Below are positions 51,595 to 60,977 of a stretch of DNA of 64,000 nt, piece after piece. Under the pieces are notes generated by a model. That model did not search any database. It saw only the letters and a list, made by a program, of their open reading frames with translations, and was not told the origin of the DNA. The stretch's first letter is position 1; every line of letters starts with the position of its first letter. Location of the stretch: positions 1 to 64,000 of the forward strand of contig JBEKXU010000016.1 of NCBI GenBank assembly GCA_049511715.1. The letters are read 5' to 3'. Made by a program: the position numbers and the translations under genes. The stretch is from JBEKHT01 sp049511715 (GTDB taxonomy: Bacteria > Chloroflexota > Anaerolineae > Anaerolineales > RBG-16-64-43).

Positions 51595-53591
51595 AACTCC
51601 CTCGCTTTCGTCACAACGTTCTCGGCAGTGAATCCAAATTGTTCAAAAAGGATCTGGGCAGGAGCCGAGGCGCCAAAACGTCGCATGGCCAGAATCACGC
51701 CGCCGTCTCCGACCCAGCGTTCCCAGCCCATGGGCACCCCGGCCTCTACCGCGAGGCGGGCCTTCACGCCGGGAAGGAGAACCGAATTCTGATAGCTCTC
51801 GGTCTGCGCGCAAAACAATTCCCAGCTGGGAAAGGAGACCAATCGCACCGGTAGGCCCTGGGCGGCAAGCTTTTCGCCCGCTGCGGTGATCAATGCCACC
51901 TCGGAACCAGAAGCCATGAGGATGACCACCGGCGGACCCGAACCGAGGTCGGCCAGGACATACGCGCCCCGCTCGAGCCCCCGGGCCGGAGCATAACGGG
52001 CCCGGTCAAGGGTTGGCACCGCTTGCCTTGTGAGGGCCATTGCGGTAGGACCGTCGCGACGCCGGAGGGCTACCCGCCAAGCCTCGCACACTTCATTGGC
52101 ATCGGCTGGGCGGATAGTGACGAGATTGGGAATGGTTCGCAGCGCGGCCAGTTGCTCCACCGGCTGATGCGTTGGGCCATCTTCTCCCAGGCCAATGCTG
52201 TCATGGGTGAAGACCCAGATGGAGGGGATGTGGGAAAGCGCCGAAAGCCTGAGCGCAGGCCGCATGTAATCGGAAAAGACGAGAAAGGTGCCGGCGTAGG
52301 GCCTTACTCCGCCGTGAAGCACCATGCCATTAACGATCGACCCCATCGCGTGTTCCCTCACCCCGAAATGGAGGTACCGTCCTTTGGGGTTGTCGGCTTG
52401 GAAGGCGGTGCTGGTGTCAATCCAGGTGTTGTTGGAAGGGGTCAGATCGGCCGAGCCTCCCAAGAGTTCGGGCACACGGGGGGCGATCCCGTTGATCACC
52501 TTGCCGGAGGCCGCCCGAGTTGCCATTCCTTTGGCGTCGGCCGGAAATTCTGGGAGGCCTTTTTCCCAGTCTTCAGGGAGTTTCCCGGACAGCCGGCGTG
52601 AAAGTTCGGCTGCCTCGGCAGGGTAGTGCTGTTGGTATGCGCGCATGCGCTCCTGCCATTGATTCTCGGCCTGCGCGCCTTGGTTCAGGGAGAGCCGAAA
52701 GTGCTCGAGCACATCGGCTGGAATGAAGAAGCTCGGCTCGAGAGGCCAACCGATGCGTTCCTTGGCCCCTTTCAATTCTTCCTCGCCGGGCGGCTCCCCG
52801 TGGGCCTTGGCGGTATCCTGCCGGGTCGGAAGCCCGAAGCCGATGTGCGTGCGGCACAAGATCAGGGACGGCCGCGGATCGCCTTTGGCCTGCAGGATGG
52901 TGCGATCGATCTGCTCCACATCGTTGCCATCCGGGACCGGCAGAACCTGCCATCCGTAGGCGGAAAAGCGCGCCGCCCGGTCTTCGGAGAAAGCCAAATT
53001 GGTCGGGCCGTCGATGGAAATATGATTGTCGTCATAAAGGTAGATCAGGTGGCCCAGACGCAGGTGCCCGGCAAGCGAGGCGGCCTCCGAGGCCACCCCC
53101 TCCATCAGATCGCCGTCGGTCACGATCGCAAACACAAAGTGGTTGATCACTTCGTGGTCCGGGCGGTTGAAGAGCCCGCGCAGGTGGGCTTCGGCGATGG
53201 CCATGCCCACGCCGTTAGCAAAACCCTGTCCCAGGGGCCCCGTGGTGGTCTCCACCCCTGGAGTGAGCCTGTACTCGGGGTGCCCGGGCGTGAGGCTCCC
53301 CCACTGGCGGAATTCCTTGAGTTGCTCCGGCGGGAGGTCGTAGCCCGTGAGGTGCAGGAGCGAGTAGAGGAGCGCAGACCCGTGACCCCCGGAGAGAATG
53401 AACCGGTCCCGATCGGGCCAACTGGGATTGCGGGGGTTGTGCCGCAGGTGGCGGGTCCAGATGGTGTAGGCCAGCGCCGCCGCGCCCATGGGCAGGCCGG
53501 GGTGGCCAGACTTCGCCTTCTGAACCGCGTCGGCCGAAAGGAAACGCAGGGTGTTGATCGCGCGCAATTGAAGATCGGACGAAGTTGGCAC
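51552..53591 (-). CDS. tkt: Transketolase
   Basis: 679 residues, ThDP-dependent enzyme of the non-oxidative pentose phosphate pathway. N-terminal ThDP domain: SGHPGLPMGAAALAY, TGPLGQGFANGVGMA, TDGDLMEGVASEAASLAGH; middle domain DSIGLGEDGPTHQPVEQ. Normal length. GTG at 53591, with AAGGA 6 bases upstream, is the start. It is translated ahead of rpiB in one operon, with a leader of almost 200 bases. Confidence 0.93.
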   Translation of the reverse strand: MPTSSDLQLRAINTLRFLSADAVQKAKSGHPGLPMGAAALAYTIWTRHLRHNPRNPSWPDRDRFILSGGHGSALLYSLLHLTGYDLPPEQLKEFRQWGSLTPGHPEYRLTPGVETTTGPLGQGFANGVGMAIAEAHLRGLFNRPDHEVINHFVFAIVTDGDLMEGVASEAASLAGHLRLGHLIYLYDDNHISIDGPTNLAFSEDRAARFSAYGWQVLPVPDGNDVEQIDRTILQAKGDPRPSLILCRTHIGFGLPTRQDTAKAHGEPPGEEELKGAKERIGWPLEPSFFIPADVLEHFRLSLNQGAQAENQWQERMRAYQQHYPAEAAELSRRLSGKLPEDWEKGLPEFPADAKGMATRAASGKVINGIAPRVPELLGGSADLTPSNNTWIDTSTAFQADNPKGRYLHFGVREHAMGSIVNGMVLHGGVRPYAGTFLVFSDYMRPALRLSALSHIPSIWVFTHDSIGLGEDGPTHQPVEQLAALRTIPNLVTIRPADANEVCEAWRVALRRRDGPTAMALTRQAVPTLDRARYAPARGLERGAYVLADLGSGPPVVILMASGSEVALITAAGEKLAAQGLPVRLVSFPSWELFCAQTESYQNSVLLPGVKARLAVEAGVPMGWERWVGDGGVILAMRRFGASAPAQILFEQFGFTAENVVTKARELCGWRSDSTTPASR

Positions 53592-53622
53592 AGTCGCATC
53601 CTTATCGCAAATCCGACAGTTT

Positions 53623-53655
53623 GCGCCCCGGCGGCATTCCCGCTCGCCGGGGCGC
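53623..53655 (-). promoter_or_regulatory. Hairpin in the tkt leader
   Basis: A 10-bp perfect GC stem (GCGCCCCGGC/GCCGGGGCGC) around a 13-base loop, 30 bases before the tkt start; a possible leader control element. Confidence 0.4.
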
Positions 53656-53791
53656 TGGGTACGCCAAGATCGATTGTCGGGAGCCCGCCCTGGAAGCCGC
53701 CCCTTAGGGCGTCGCAGTTCTCATTCCCCCAAGCGCAGCCGGCCTGGGCGCAGACTGCGGGTCGCAGGACCGAACGCGCATTCCTAAAAAG

Positions 53792-53797
53792 ATTATA
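53792..53797 (-). promoter_or_regulatory. -10 box of tkt-rpiB
   Basis: TATAAT on the minus strand with CCGACA 17 bases upstream; the leader is about 195 bases. Confidence 0.5.
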
Positions 53798-54062
53798 TAC
53801 CCTGTCCGACCCTTTGTCGGCGCGGAGGCGGAGGATTCGGCTGGGCATTGAGAATTGGATAGGACTTGCTGGGACTCATCGCCCCCTAAGGCCGGGGTGA
53901 GAGAGCACAGTGCGAAGGCAGCCTCCGAAGCTGGCTCCTAGGCCAATTCGCCTGCAAGTTGGCGCCCGCCGGCAGACCAAGTTTCCCATTCGGGGTTATG
54001 CTAAAGGCGAAGGTTGGGACTGCACCGAGGGCGTTCAATGTGGCGATGCGGAAGGAGGCGAA

Positions 54063-55646
54063 ATGCCGGGGGCTGACCGAAAATATGTGTTGGCAATCGA
54101 TCTTGGGAGCGGGGGGCCGAAGGTGGGGCTGGTAGATGACCAGGGGCGGGTTGTGGCGAGTGCGTTTGAGCGGAACGACATGGTTCTGCTTCCCGGCGGG
54201 GGTGCGGAGCAGGATGCCAATCAGTGGTGGCAGACTGTGCTGAGCGCCTCCAAAAAGGCGATTCGCGAAGCGCACGTCCCGGCCGAATCGATCGTCGCCG
54301 TGGGCTGCACTGCCCAGTGGTCCGTCACGGTCGCGGTGGATGAAAACGGCGAGCCGCTCATGAACGCCCTGTCGTGGATGGACACGCGCGGGGCGCCATA
54401 CAACGAGGAAATCAGCCGGGGCTTCCCGAGCATCGATGGCTATGCCGTGGGCAAGCTGATCAACTGGATTCAAAAAGCCGGGGGTGTGCCCGTTCATCGG
54501 GGAAATGATTCACTGGGTCACATGCTCTTCATCCAGCACGAGCGGCCGGAAATCTACCAAAAGACGTACAAGTTCCTCGAGCCTCTCGACTATATCAATA
54601 TGCGTCTGACCGGAAAAGCCGCGTGCTCGCAAAGCACGGTCTGGTGTTCGTGGATGACCGACAACCGGCATTGGAGTAGTCAGACATATGACTCCTGGCT
54701 GGTTGGCGTCACTGGAATCGACCCCACCAAACTTCCCGAGCTGCTTCCCAATGACGGTATCGTAGGCACCCTGTCGGCTTCAGTTGCGTCGGAGCTGGGC
54801 CTGAGCCCAGTTACGCCCGTGATCGTCGGAGCCTATGACAATCACACCTCGGCGCTCGGTAGCGGTGCCGTTGAGGAGTATGAGGCGGTGGCTGTTCTGG
54901 GGACTTCCGGCCATCTGGCTTGCCACGTTCCATACAAGAAGACGGACCTGAGCAGCTTTATCACCACGATGCCCAGCCCATTGCGCGACCGCTATTTGAT
55001 TTTTGGCGACCTGGGGAACAACGGGAAGGTTCTTGAGTCCTACTTGGGGAACTATGTATATTGCCGAACTGCCTTCAGCAGCCAGGAGACTCCCGGTGAT
55101 GTCTATGAGCGGATGAATCAAGTGGTCGAGGGGGTCCCGGCAGGATCTGGCGGCGTGATTTTTCTGCCGTGGTTTAACGGCACGATGTGTCCTCAGGAGG
55201 ACGGGGCGATGCGGGGTGGGTTCGTCAATCTTTCGCACCAGACGACTCAAGCTCACATGACCCGGGCGGTTCTGGAGGGTCTTGCGTACAACTGGCGCTG
55301 GCTTGTGGGTTCGGCAGAGAAGTTCGTAGGGCGAAAGTTCGATCATCTGCGTTTGGCCGGGGGCGGGGCTTTGTCCGCACCTTGGGCTCAGATCATGGCC
55401 GATGTGATCGGGGTGCCCATTCACTCGCAGGCCGATCCCCGCAACGGCAACGTGATCGGGATCGGCCTCCTGGCGCTCAATCGGTTGGGGCTGGTAAACG
55501 TTGAGGATTTTGCGCGCCTCGTGCAAATTGGGCATGTCTTTGAGCCCAGAGAGGAGAACCGCGCTGTGTATGACAACCTTTTCGGGCAGTTCATGGCGTG
55601 CCAGAAGACGCTGAAGCCGATCTTCCACGCCCTCAATCGTTCCTAA
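54063..55646 (+). CDS. FGGY-family carbohydrate kinase
   Basis: 527 residues, xylulokinase-like fold. N-terminal AIDLGSGGPKVGLVDD (phosphate loop), the catalytic Asp in IVGAYDNHTSALGSGA, VLGTSGH, and a C-terminal AGGGALSAPWAQIMADVIG adenine site. The substrate is probably a pentulose or related polyol. The ATG at 54063 follows GGAAGGAGG; the region back to 53910 is not conserved. The stop lies 25 bases before the PLP-lyase gene, so the pair is probably cotranscribed, divergently from tkt-rpiB. Other FGGY kinases (gluconate, glycerol, rhamnulose) are possible. Confidence 0.85.
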   Translation: MPGADRKYVLAIDLGSGGPKVGLVDDQGRVVASAFERNDMVLLPGGGAEQDANQWWQTVLSASKKAIREAHVPAESIVAVGCTAQWSVTVAVDENGEPLMNALSWMDTRGAPYNEEISRGFPSIDGYAVGKLINWIQKAGGVPVHRGNDSLGHMLFIQHERPEIYQKTYKFLEPLDYINMRLTGKAACSQSTVWCSWMTDNRHWSSQTYDSWLVGVTGIDPTKLPELLPNDGIVGTLSASVASELGLSPVTPVIVGAYDNHTSALGSGAVEEYEAVAVLGTSGHLACHVPYKKTDLSSFITTMPSPLRDRYLIFGDLGNNGKVLESYLGNYVYCRTAFSSQETPGDVYERMNQVVEGVPAGSGGVIFLPWFNGTMCPQEDGAMRGGFVNLSHQTTQAHMTRAVLEGLAYNWRWLVGSAEKFVGRKFDHLRLAGGGALSAPWAQIMADVIGVPIHSQADPRNGNVIGIGLLALNRLGLVNVEDFARLVQIGHVFEPREENRAVYDNLFGQFMACQKTLKPIFHALNRS

Positions 55647-55671
55647 TCAAGGAACCCTCAGAGAGGATCCC

Positions 55672-57096
55672 ATGACCGACTCAGATGCTTCCCTAGATGC
55701 CCTGTCCAGCGTGTTTGGCGATCTGCATCCCTACGCGAAACGCTTCGCCGCCCAGCTGCGCATTCCTCCCGAAGGTCTTAACCCTGAGCAGGTTTTCGGC
55801 GAGCTGAAATACATGGCGGAGAGCGAGAACAAGAAGTGGGACCAGGGCCAGGTTTCCGGTACCTTTTACCATGGGGGCATGGAGCATTACGCGTATCTCA
55901 ACCGCGTGTTCAGTCTTTATTCCCACGCTAATCTCCTGCAGCGGGACCTGTGCCCGAGTGGGACCAAGATGGAGGGGGAGATCATCCGCATGACCGCCGG
56001 GATGCTCCACAGCGAGACGGCCAAGCAGCGCAATCCCGAGGATGAAGTCTGCGGGGCGATCACGTCTGGAGGCACAGAGAGCATTATTACCGCGATGCTC
56101 GTCTACCGTGAATGGGCCCGGCGTGAGCGAGGAATCGCTGAGCCGGAGGTGATCGCTCCCGATACAATTCACCCGGCGTTTACGAAAGGCGCTCAACTCT
56201 TTGGGATCCGGCTGATTCGAGTCCCCGTGCGGAATTACCTCGCGGATGTCGATGCGATTCGCGCGCGGATCACGCCCCAGACGATCGCGCTGGCGGGGTC
56301 CGCGGGCAACTATCCCTATGGGCTGGTGGATCCCCTGTCGCAGCTTTCGGATCTGGCGCTTGAACACAACCTGGGGCTGCATGTGGACGGCTGCCTGGGA
56401 GGGTTCATCCTGCCTTGGATCGAAAAGCTCGGCTACCCCGTACCGCCTTTCGACTTCCGCCTGCCGGGAGTCACGTCCATGTCCTGCGATACGCACAAGT
56501 ACGGCTATGGGCTGAAGGGAACATCGGTGGTCTTGTACCGCAACAAACACCTTCGCCAGTTCCAGTACTTCGGGATGGCGGGATGGCAGGGAGGGATGTA
56601 TGCCTCGCCGACTCTTCAGGGCAGCCGATCGGAGGGCCTGACCGCGGCGACCTGGGCGGCCATGGTCACAATGGGGGAGGACGGGTACCTGCAGGCCGCG
56701 AGCGCCATCATGAAGGCGGCGGACAAGATCCGGGCGGGGATTGCGAAGATTCCCGAGCTCAAGGTGGCAGGAAACTCGACCTTCGTGGTCGGGATCCTAT
56801 CGGACGTGGTTGACATCTACCAGGTGAATGACTACCTTACGCAGAAGGGCTGGCGCATGAATGCCTGCCAGTTGCCGCCGGGAATTCACTTTTGCATCAC
56901 CCTGCGACAGACGCTGCCGGGCGTGGCGGAGCGGTTCGTGGAGGATCTGCGCGCCGGCGTGGAATATGCCAAGCATCCGGAGCAGCCTGTCGCACAGACG
57001 GGGGCGATCTATGGCCTCGCGGCCCAGCCGGCTGGACGAGAGGTCTTGGAGGGCCAACTGCTTACCGCCTACCTGGATGCGCTCTATGAGCCCTAG
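55672..57096 (+). CDS. PLP-dependent lyase/decarboxylase, sphingosine-1-phosphate-lyase-like
   Basis: 474 residues, group II decarboxylase fold. The PLP lysine is K276 in SCDTHKYGYGLKG, the pattern of sphingosine-phosphate lyases; TSGGTESI binds phosphate and HVDGCLGGF holds the cofactor. S1P-lyases cleave phosphorylated amino alcohols to an aldehyde and phosphoethanolamine. Glutamate or aspartate decarboxylase is the alternative, but the DTHKYGY motif favours the lyase. The preceding FGGY kinase could provide a phosphorylated substrate; that link is inferred. The ATG follows GAGAGGATCC. Confidence 0.82.
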   Translation: MTDSDASLDALSSVFGDLHPYAKRFAAQLRIPPEGLNPEQVFGELKYMAESENKKWDQGQVSGTFYHGGMEHYAYLNRVFSLYSHANLLQRDLCPSGTKMEGEIIRMTAGMLHSETAKQRNPEDEVCGAITSGGTESIITAMLVYREWARRERGIAEPEVIAPDTIHPAFTKGAQLFGIRLIRVPVRNYLADVDAIRARITPQTIALAGSAGNYPYGLVDPLSQLSDLALEHNLGLHVDGCLGGFILPWIEKLGYPVPPFDFRLPGVTSMSCDTHKYGYGLKGTSVVLYRNKHLRQFQYFGMAGWQGGMYASPTLQGSRSEGLTAATWAAMVTMGEDGYLQAASAIMKAADKIRAGIAKIPELKVAGNSTFVVGILSDVVDIYQVNDYLTQKGWRMNACQLPPGIHFCITLRQTLPGVAERFVEDLRAGVEYAKHPEQPVAQTGAIYGLAAQPAGREVLEGQLLTAYLDALYEP

Positions 57097-57109
57097 AGCG
57101 GGTACGCAA

Positions 57110-57154
57110 CCGGGGCGCCGCCTCTGAGTCGGCAAGGCCCGAGCGGCGCCCCGG
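57110..57154 (+). terminator. Possible terminator after the PLP-lyase gene
   Basis: A 10-bp stem CCGGGGCGCC/GGCGCCCCGG with a 25-base loop; no T-run. Confidence 0.35.
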
Positions 57155-57187
57155 CCTCTATCCCGTGCCACCCACTCAGGTTCTCGA

Positions 57188-57196
57188 TGCTACAAT
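57188..57196 (+). promoter_or_regulatory. Extended -10 of the TPR gene
   Basis: TGCTACAAT, 30 bases before the ATG; same box as in front of nrdR. Confidence 0.45.
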
Positions 57197-57226
57197 CGGG
57201 CTCGAGGCGCCAGGAGCTCGGAAGGG

Positions 57227-58195
57227 ATGACGGACAACCCGACCTCAGAGGATTTGCGGAAAGCGGTTGCCCTTCTGAAGGAAGGTAACCTCGCCAGGGC
57301 ACGGCTGGTCCTGGTCGACACGGTTACCCAGCATCCTCGAGATGAGTTGGGTTGGTTCTTGCTTAGCTTTGCCGTGACGGACCCGGGCCACCAACGGGAC
57401 TGCCTGGAGAGAGTCCTGAGAATCAACCCGGGCAACTCCAACGCCCGAGACCGGCTGGAAAAGCTGGGTGGGGTGGCGCCTCCCGAACCCATTTCGCAGC
57501 CGGTCACCCCGCCTTTTGTCGGGGGGGAAGGTGAGACGCCCTCTCCCGAGCCTGCTCCGCCATTGCCGGGCCCAACCGCCGAGACGGCCGCGGCGATCCT
57601 CGAGCCGCCGACAATGCCGCCCATGGGCTTGCCCGACCAAGATGTGACCCCAGTGTTCTTTGAACGGGAGGGCGAGGAGGAATCGCCAGAGGAACAGGCG
57701 GAGGAAGAGGCGCCTGAGGAAGAAAAGGAGCAGGAGCCGGACCGGGCTGTGACCGGGCTGGCCGCGGAGGCCACGCCCAGCCCTGTTGCCGCCCCCAGTG
57801 CAGTTGCCTCGGTCGCAGGCCCACGGCCGACCGCGCAGGCGGCCACCCGGGCGCGACGAAGCGTGGCGAAAGGAAAGCGCGACCAGGCCCCGGGTTGGAT
57901 GGTTGCGGCCATCGTGATCCTCGGCCTGATCATCGTCTTGGGAGGTCTGGATTTAGGCTGGACGTATTATCGATCAAGAATGCTTGGTGTACGCGCCGGG
58001 GGAACGCCGACGGCAACCCACGCGGCCGCCGTTACCACCATGCCTCCGACCCCGGTGATGATCCTTCCACCCGCGTGGACCCAGACCCCTACGCCGACGC
58101 TTTCGCCGACCCCGACGCTGACTCCCACTCCCACTTTAACACCGACTGCCACGGCCAGTACAGCGTCCCCCACCCCCAAAGCCACTGCTCCGTAA
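57227..58195 (+). CDS. TPR-like protein with one membrane helix and Pro/Thr-rich tail
   Basis: 322 residues. Residues 1-80 contain a TPR-like helical hairpin (AVALLKEGNLARARLVLVDTV, LERVLRINPGNSNA). A long acidic, Pro-rich segment follows (about 85-190, with EEEESPEEQAEEEAPEEEKEQE), then one membrane helix near 225-245, and an external tail of PTPT repeats. The probable topology is cytoplasmic TPR, membrane helix, external stalk. No enzyme motif is seen. GGAAGGG precedes the ATG. Confidence 0.75.
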   Translation: MTDNPTSEDLRKAVALLKEGNLARARLVLVDTVTQHPRDELGWFLLSFAVTDPGHQRDCLERVLRINPGNSNARDRLEKLGGVAPPEPISQPVTPPFVGGEGETPSPEPAPPLPGPTAETAAAILEPPTMPPMGLPDQDVTPVFFEREGEEESPEEQAEEEAPEEEKEQEPDRAVTGLAAEATPSPVAAPSAVASVAGPRPTAQAATRARRSVAKGKRDQAPGWMVAAIVILGLIIVLGGLDLGWTYYRSRMLGVRAGGTPTATHAAAVTTMPPTPVMILPPAWTQTPTPTLSPTPTLTPTPTLTPTATASTASPTPKATAP

Positions 58196-58957
58196 GCCAT
58201 CAGCTGGATCCGGATCCTTGTCCCGGGTCTGGAGTGTCCTATCGTGCCTGGGGGTGGCGTCCGATTCCTCCTTCCGGCGAAGCCAGGACGGGCGTGTGAG
58301 GATCTTCGGGGTCGGGGAAGGGTTCCCGGCGATCGATGCGCTGCGTTGGTCTGACGGCCAGAATCATCCCTGAGTGCGTGCCGACTTTGGCTTGGAGAAA
58401 CGGGCGGACGGAAACGGGGCAGGGGTCAGCGGGTGGCTTGCTATCCGATGGGTCACGGGCGCTTTATTCCAGCGCGAAAAGGACACGCGCCCGCAGAATG
58501 CGGATGTTGCTCGAGCTACGGACCTCCGCCGGGCACAAGGTGGGGGATGGCAGCAAGTCGACGTCGTAGCCCGACTGACAGGAAGCGTGGCTTGCGGCAG
58601 GGCGAGGGTGTGGGCTTGTGGAGACGGCTGCTTGACAACTAGGCCTGGAGGAATCCGGCGCGGTTCGACTGCGGGGACCGGGTGGACTGGCTCTGCAGGT
58701 CGCCCCGTGGAGCAGGAGATTTTTGGAAACAGGCCGAAAAGCCTGCGTGCATCAAGCGCTTGTGGCTGGCCCCGACATTCCGATGCCGGAACGGGTGACC
58801 AGCGGAGGTTGAAGCGGGAGGTCGCCCAAAGGGCGCCCGACCGGGATTGCATCCCTTGCGAGGGGAACGGCAGGGCGTCTCCTCGGAGCTTCAGGGCTGT
58901 GGGCTCCAAGGGCGCCCGGTTCCAGAACCGCTGCGGAGGGACAGGTTGGGGCCTGCA
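58196..58957. other. Gene-poor region between convergent genes
   Basis: 762 bases between the TPR gene and the WD40 gene. No frame has a recognisable family; the long ones are Arg/Gly-rich. No tRNA or hallmark RNA motif was seen. Confidence 0.45.
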
Positions 58958-60931
58958 TCACCTTGAGACCCCCCACAACCTAAGTGTGCCATCCCACGAG
59001 GCGGTAGCCAACAGCCGCCCGTTGCTCGAAAAGGCCTCGCCAAAAACCCATCCATTGAAGGTCGGGAGGACGCCGAGGGCTCCCTGGCTGCTGGTATTCC
59101 AGAGGCGAACGGTGTCATCCATCCCACCGGAGACGAGCAGCGGCGCGCCGGGCGCGAAAGCGACAATCATGGCCGCTGCGTTATGGCCGGCGTAGGAAAC
59201 GAGCAGCTTGCGGTTGGCCACGGACCAGAGCTTGACGCTTCCGTCATCGCTGGTGGAGGCAAGCAGCGAGGCGTCCTGGGTGAACGCCACCGAAGTCACC
59301 GAGCCCTGGTGAGGCCCCTGGAAGGGGTAAGAAGCGCCGGTTGCCAGATTCCACAGCGTAAGCGAGCCGTCGTCTCCTCCCGTGGCCAGCAGGGAGTTAT
59401 CTTTGTTGGCGGGGCGAGCCGGGGCATAAGCCAAGGCACTGACGATACTGGAGGTCGGGATCTTGCGCAGGGATCCGGTGCTAGGGTTCCAGAGTTCAAG
59501 ATCGCCCGCCCCCAGGGCGATTTGCGCCTGCTGGGGATTGAAAGCCATGCTCCGCAAGCCCGCGAGCTTTTGCTGCGCCGTGGGCTGATCCGTGTGCAGA
59601 TTCCACACGACCACCGTGTCGGCGGTGCCGTGGGCCGCCGCCAGCTCTTGTCCGTCCCCGGAATAGCCGAGCGCGATAATCGGTGTTCCCGCGAGCGCCG
59701 ATCCGGGGGCAAGCTCCAGGACACGGCCTGAAGCCAACGTCCAGATACGGACGAAACCGTCGTCCGACCCGGCCGCCACCGCGCTGGAGTCCGGCGAGAA
59801 AGCAGCGGCCCGCATGGCGGGGAGGAAACCGAAGGGCAAGGGCAACGGCTGGAACTGAGGCAGACTCCACATCCGGACGCTTTCGCCGGAGGAGGCCGTG
59901 ATCAGACGGGTCCCCGCAGAGGCGAAAAGCACCGTGTCGACAACGCCGTTGTCAGCATGAACCGTGGAAAGTAGTTTTCCGTCCGAAGTTCTCCAGAGAC
60001 GGACGGATCCGTCGGCTGCGCCGGCCGCGATCGTCTTCCCGTCTTGGGAGAAGGCAACACTCCAGGCGCCGAATGGGTTGCCGGAAAGCATGCGCAGGGT
60101 GGTGCGTCGGGATAGGCCCCAGAGGGCCACCGTGCCGTCGCTGCTTGCCGACGCAAGCAGCTGGCCGTCTGGGGAAATGGCGACGCCAAAAAGCAGGCCG
60201 GTCTGCGCCTTGAGGGTGGGTTCCTGGTTGCCGGTGCTCATGTCCCAAAGCGAAAGGTATCCTGTGTCCCCGCCGGCAATAAGGAGCTGGCTATCCGGAG
60301 TGAAGGCTAGGCTGCGAACGCCGTAGCCCCAGTACCCATAGGCAACTCCTCCAAACGTATAGCGAGAGGTGCCGCTGGGCAGAACCCAGACTTTCACCGT
60401 TCCGTCCTCGCTTCCTGAGGCAAGCAGTTGGCCATTCGGCGAGAAGGCGAGGCTGCGGACTCCGCGCGGATGACCGCGGACCTGGAAGAGCCTCTGCCCC
60501 GAGGCGAGGCGGACGGTCGTAATCGTCCCGCTGCTGTCGCCTTCGGCGAGCAGAGTGGAATCAGAAGAAAAAGCGACGGTCAGAATCGGGGTGGCGGAAG
60601 GCAGGAACTGCTGCAGGGTCAGGCTGGGGAAACTGTAAAGGTAGACGCCCAGGGTTGTGGCCAAAGCCAAGGTCTTGCCATCGGGGGACAGGGCTGGCCG
60701 GGAAGGCGAGCCGCTCCCCAGTTTGCCGATCTCCGTGAGGCTGTTGGCGTTTTCCAGTTGAATCTCGGTCTCAGGCAGAGGGCGAGCAAGGCTGGCCGTG
60801 GCGGTCCCCGGCGCGGAGGGGGGGGCCGCGCAGCTGGTCAGCATAGCGAGGACCAGGCTCCCCGTGACCAGAGAAGCCAAGGGAAATCCGGCACGGCGAC
60901 AGAAGGTCCTTGCCGCCTGAGAGCCTGTCAT
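58958..60931 (-). CDS. WD40-repeat lipoprotein
   Basis: 657 residues. The signal peptide ends in a lipobox (LAMLTSC, Cys near residue 35), so it is anchored on the outer face of the membrane. The rest consists of about 14 WD40-type repeats, e.g. SLAFSPNGQLLASGSEDGTVKVW, probably forming two beta-propellers for protein binding. The ATG at 60931 follows ACAGGA; the frame to 61153 overlaps the esterase gene. It is 46 bases after that esterase, so the two are cotranscribed. Confidence 0.85.
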   Translation of the reverse strand: MTGSQAARTFCRRAGFPLASLVTGSLVLAMLTSCAAPPSAPGTATASLARPLPETEIQLENANSLTEIGKLGSGSPSRPALSPDGKTLALATTLGVYLYSFPSLTLQQFLPSATPILTVAFSSDSTLLAEGDSSGTITTVRLASGQRLFQVRGHPRGVRSLAFSPNGQLLASGSEDGTVKVWVLPSGTSRYTFGGVAYGYWGYGVRSLAFTPDSQLLIAGGDTGYLSLWDMSTGNQEPTLKAQTGLLFGVAISPDGQLLASASSDGTVALWGLSRRTTLRMLSGNPFGAWSVAFSQDGKTIAAGAADGSVRLWRTSDGKLLSTVHADNGVVDTVLFASAGTRLITASSGESVRMWSLPQFQPLPLPFGFLPAMRAAAFSPDSSAVAAGSDDGFVRIWTLASGRVLELAPGSALAGTPIIALGYSGDGQELAAAHGTADTVVVWNLHTDQPTAQQKLAGLRSMAFNPQQAQIALGAGDLELWNPSTGSLRKIPTSSIVSALAYAPARPANKDNSLLATGGDDGSLTLWNLATGASYPFQGPHQGSVTSVAFTQDASLLASTSDDGSVKLWSVANRKLLVSYAGHNAAAMIVAFAPGAPLLVSGGMDDTVRLWNTSSQGALGVLPTFNGWVFGEAFSSNGRLLATASWDGTLRLWGVSR

Positions 60932-60977
60932 GTTGGTCCTGTGACTAGGGCGGGAAGTTACCATGTCGAAGGTGCGA

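Noticed and set aside
52626..53900. 424-codon open frame antisense to tkt
   Set aside because: Shadow of tkt with no recognisable domain.
58374..59195. 273-codon plus-strand frame before and over the WD40 gene
   Set aside because: Half of it lies antisense to the WD40 gene, and the unique part is Arg/Gly-rich without domain features.
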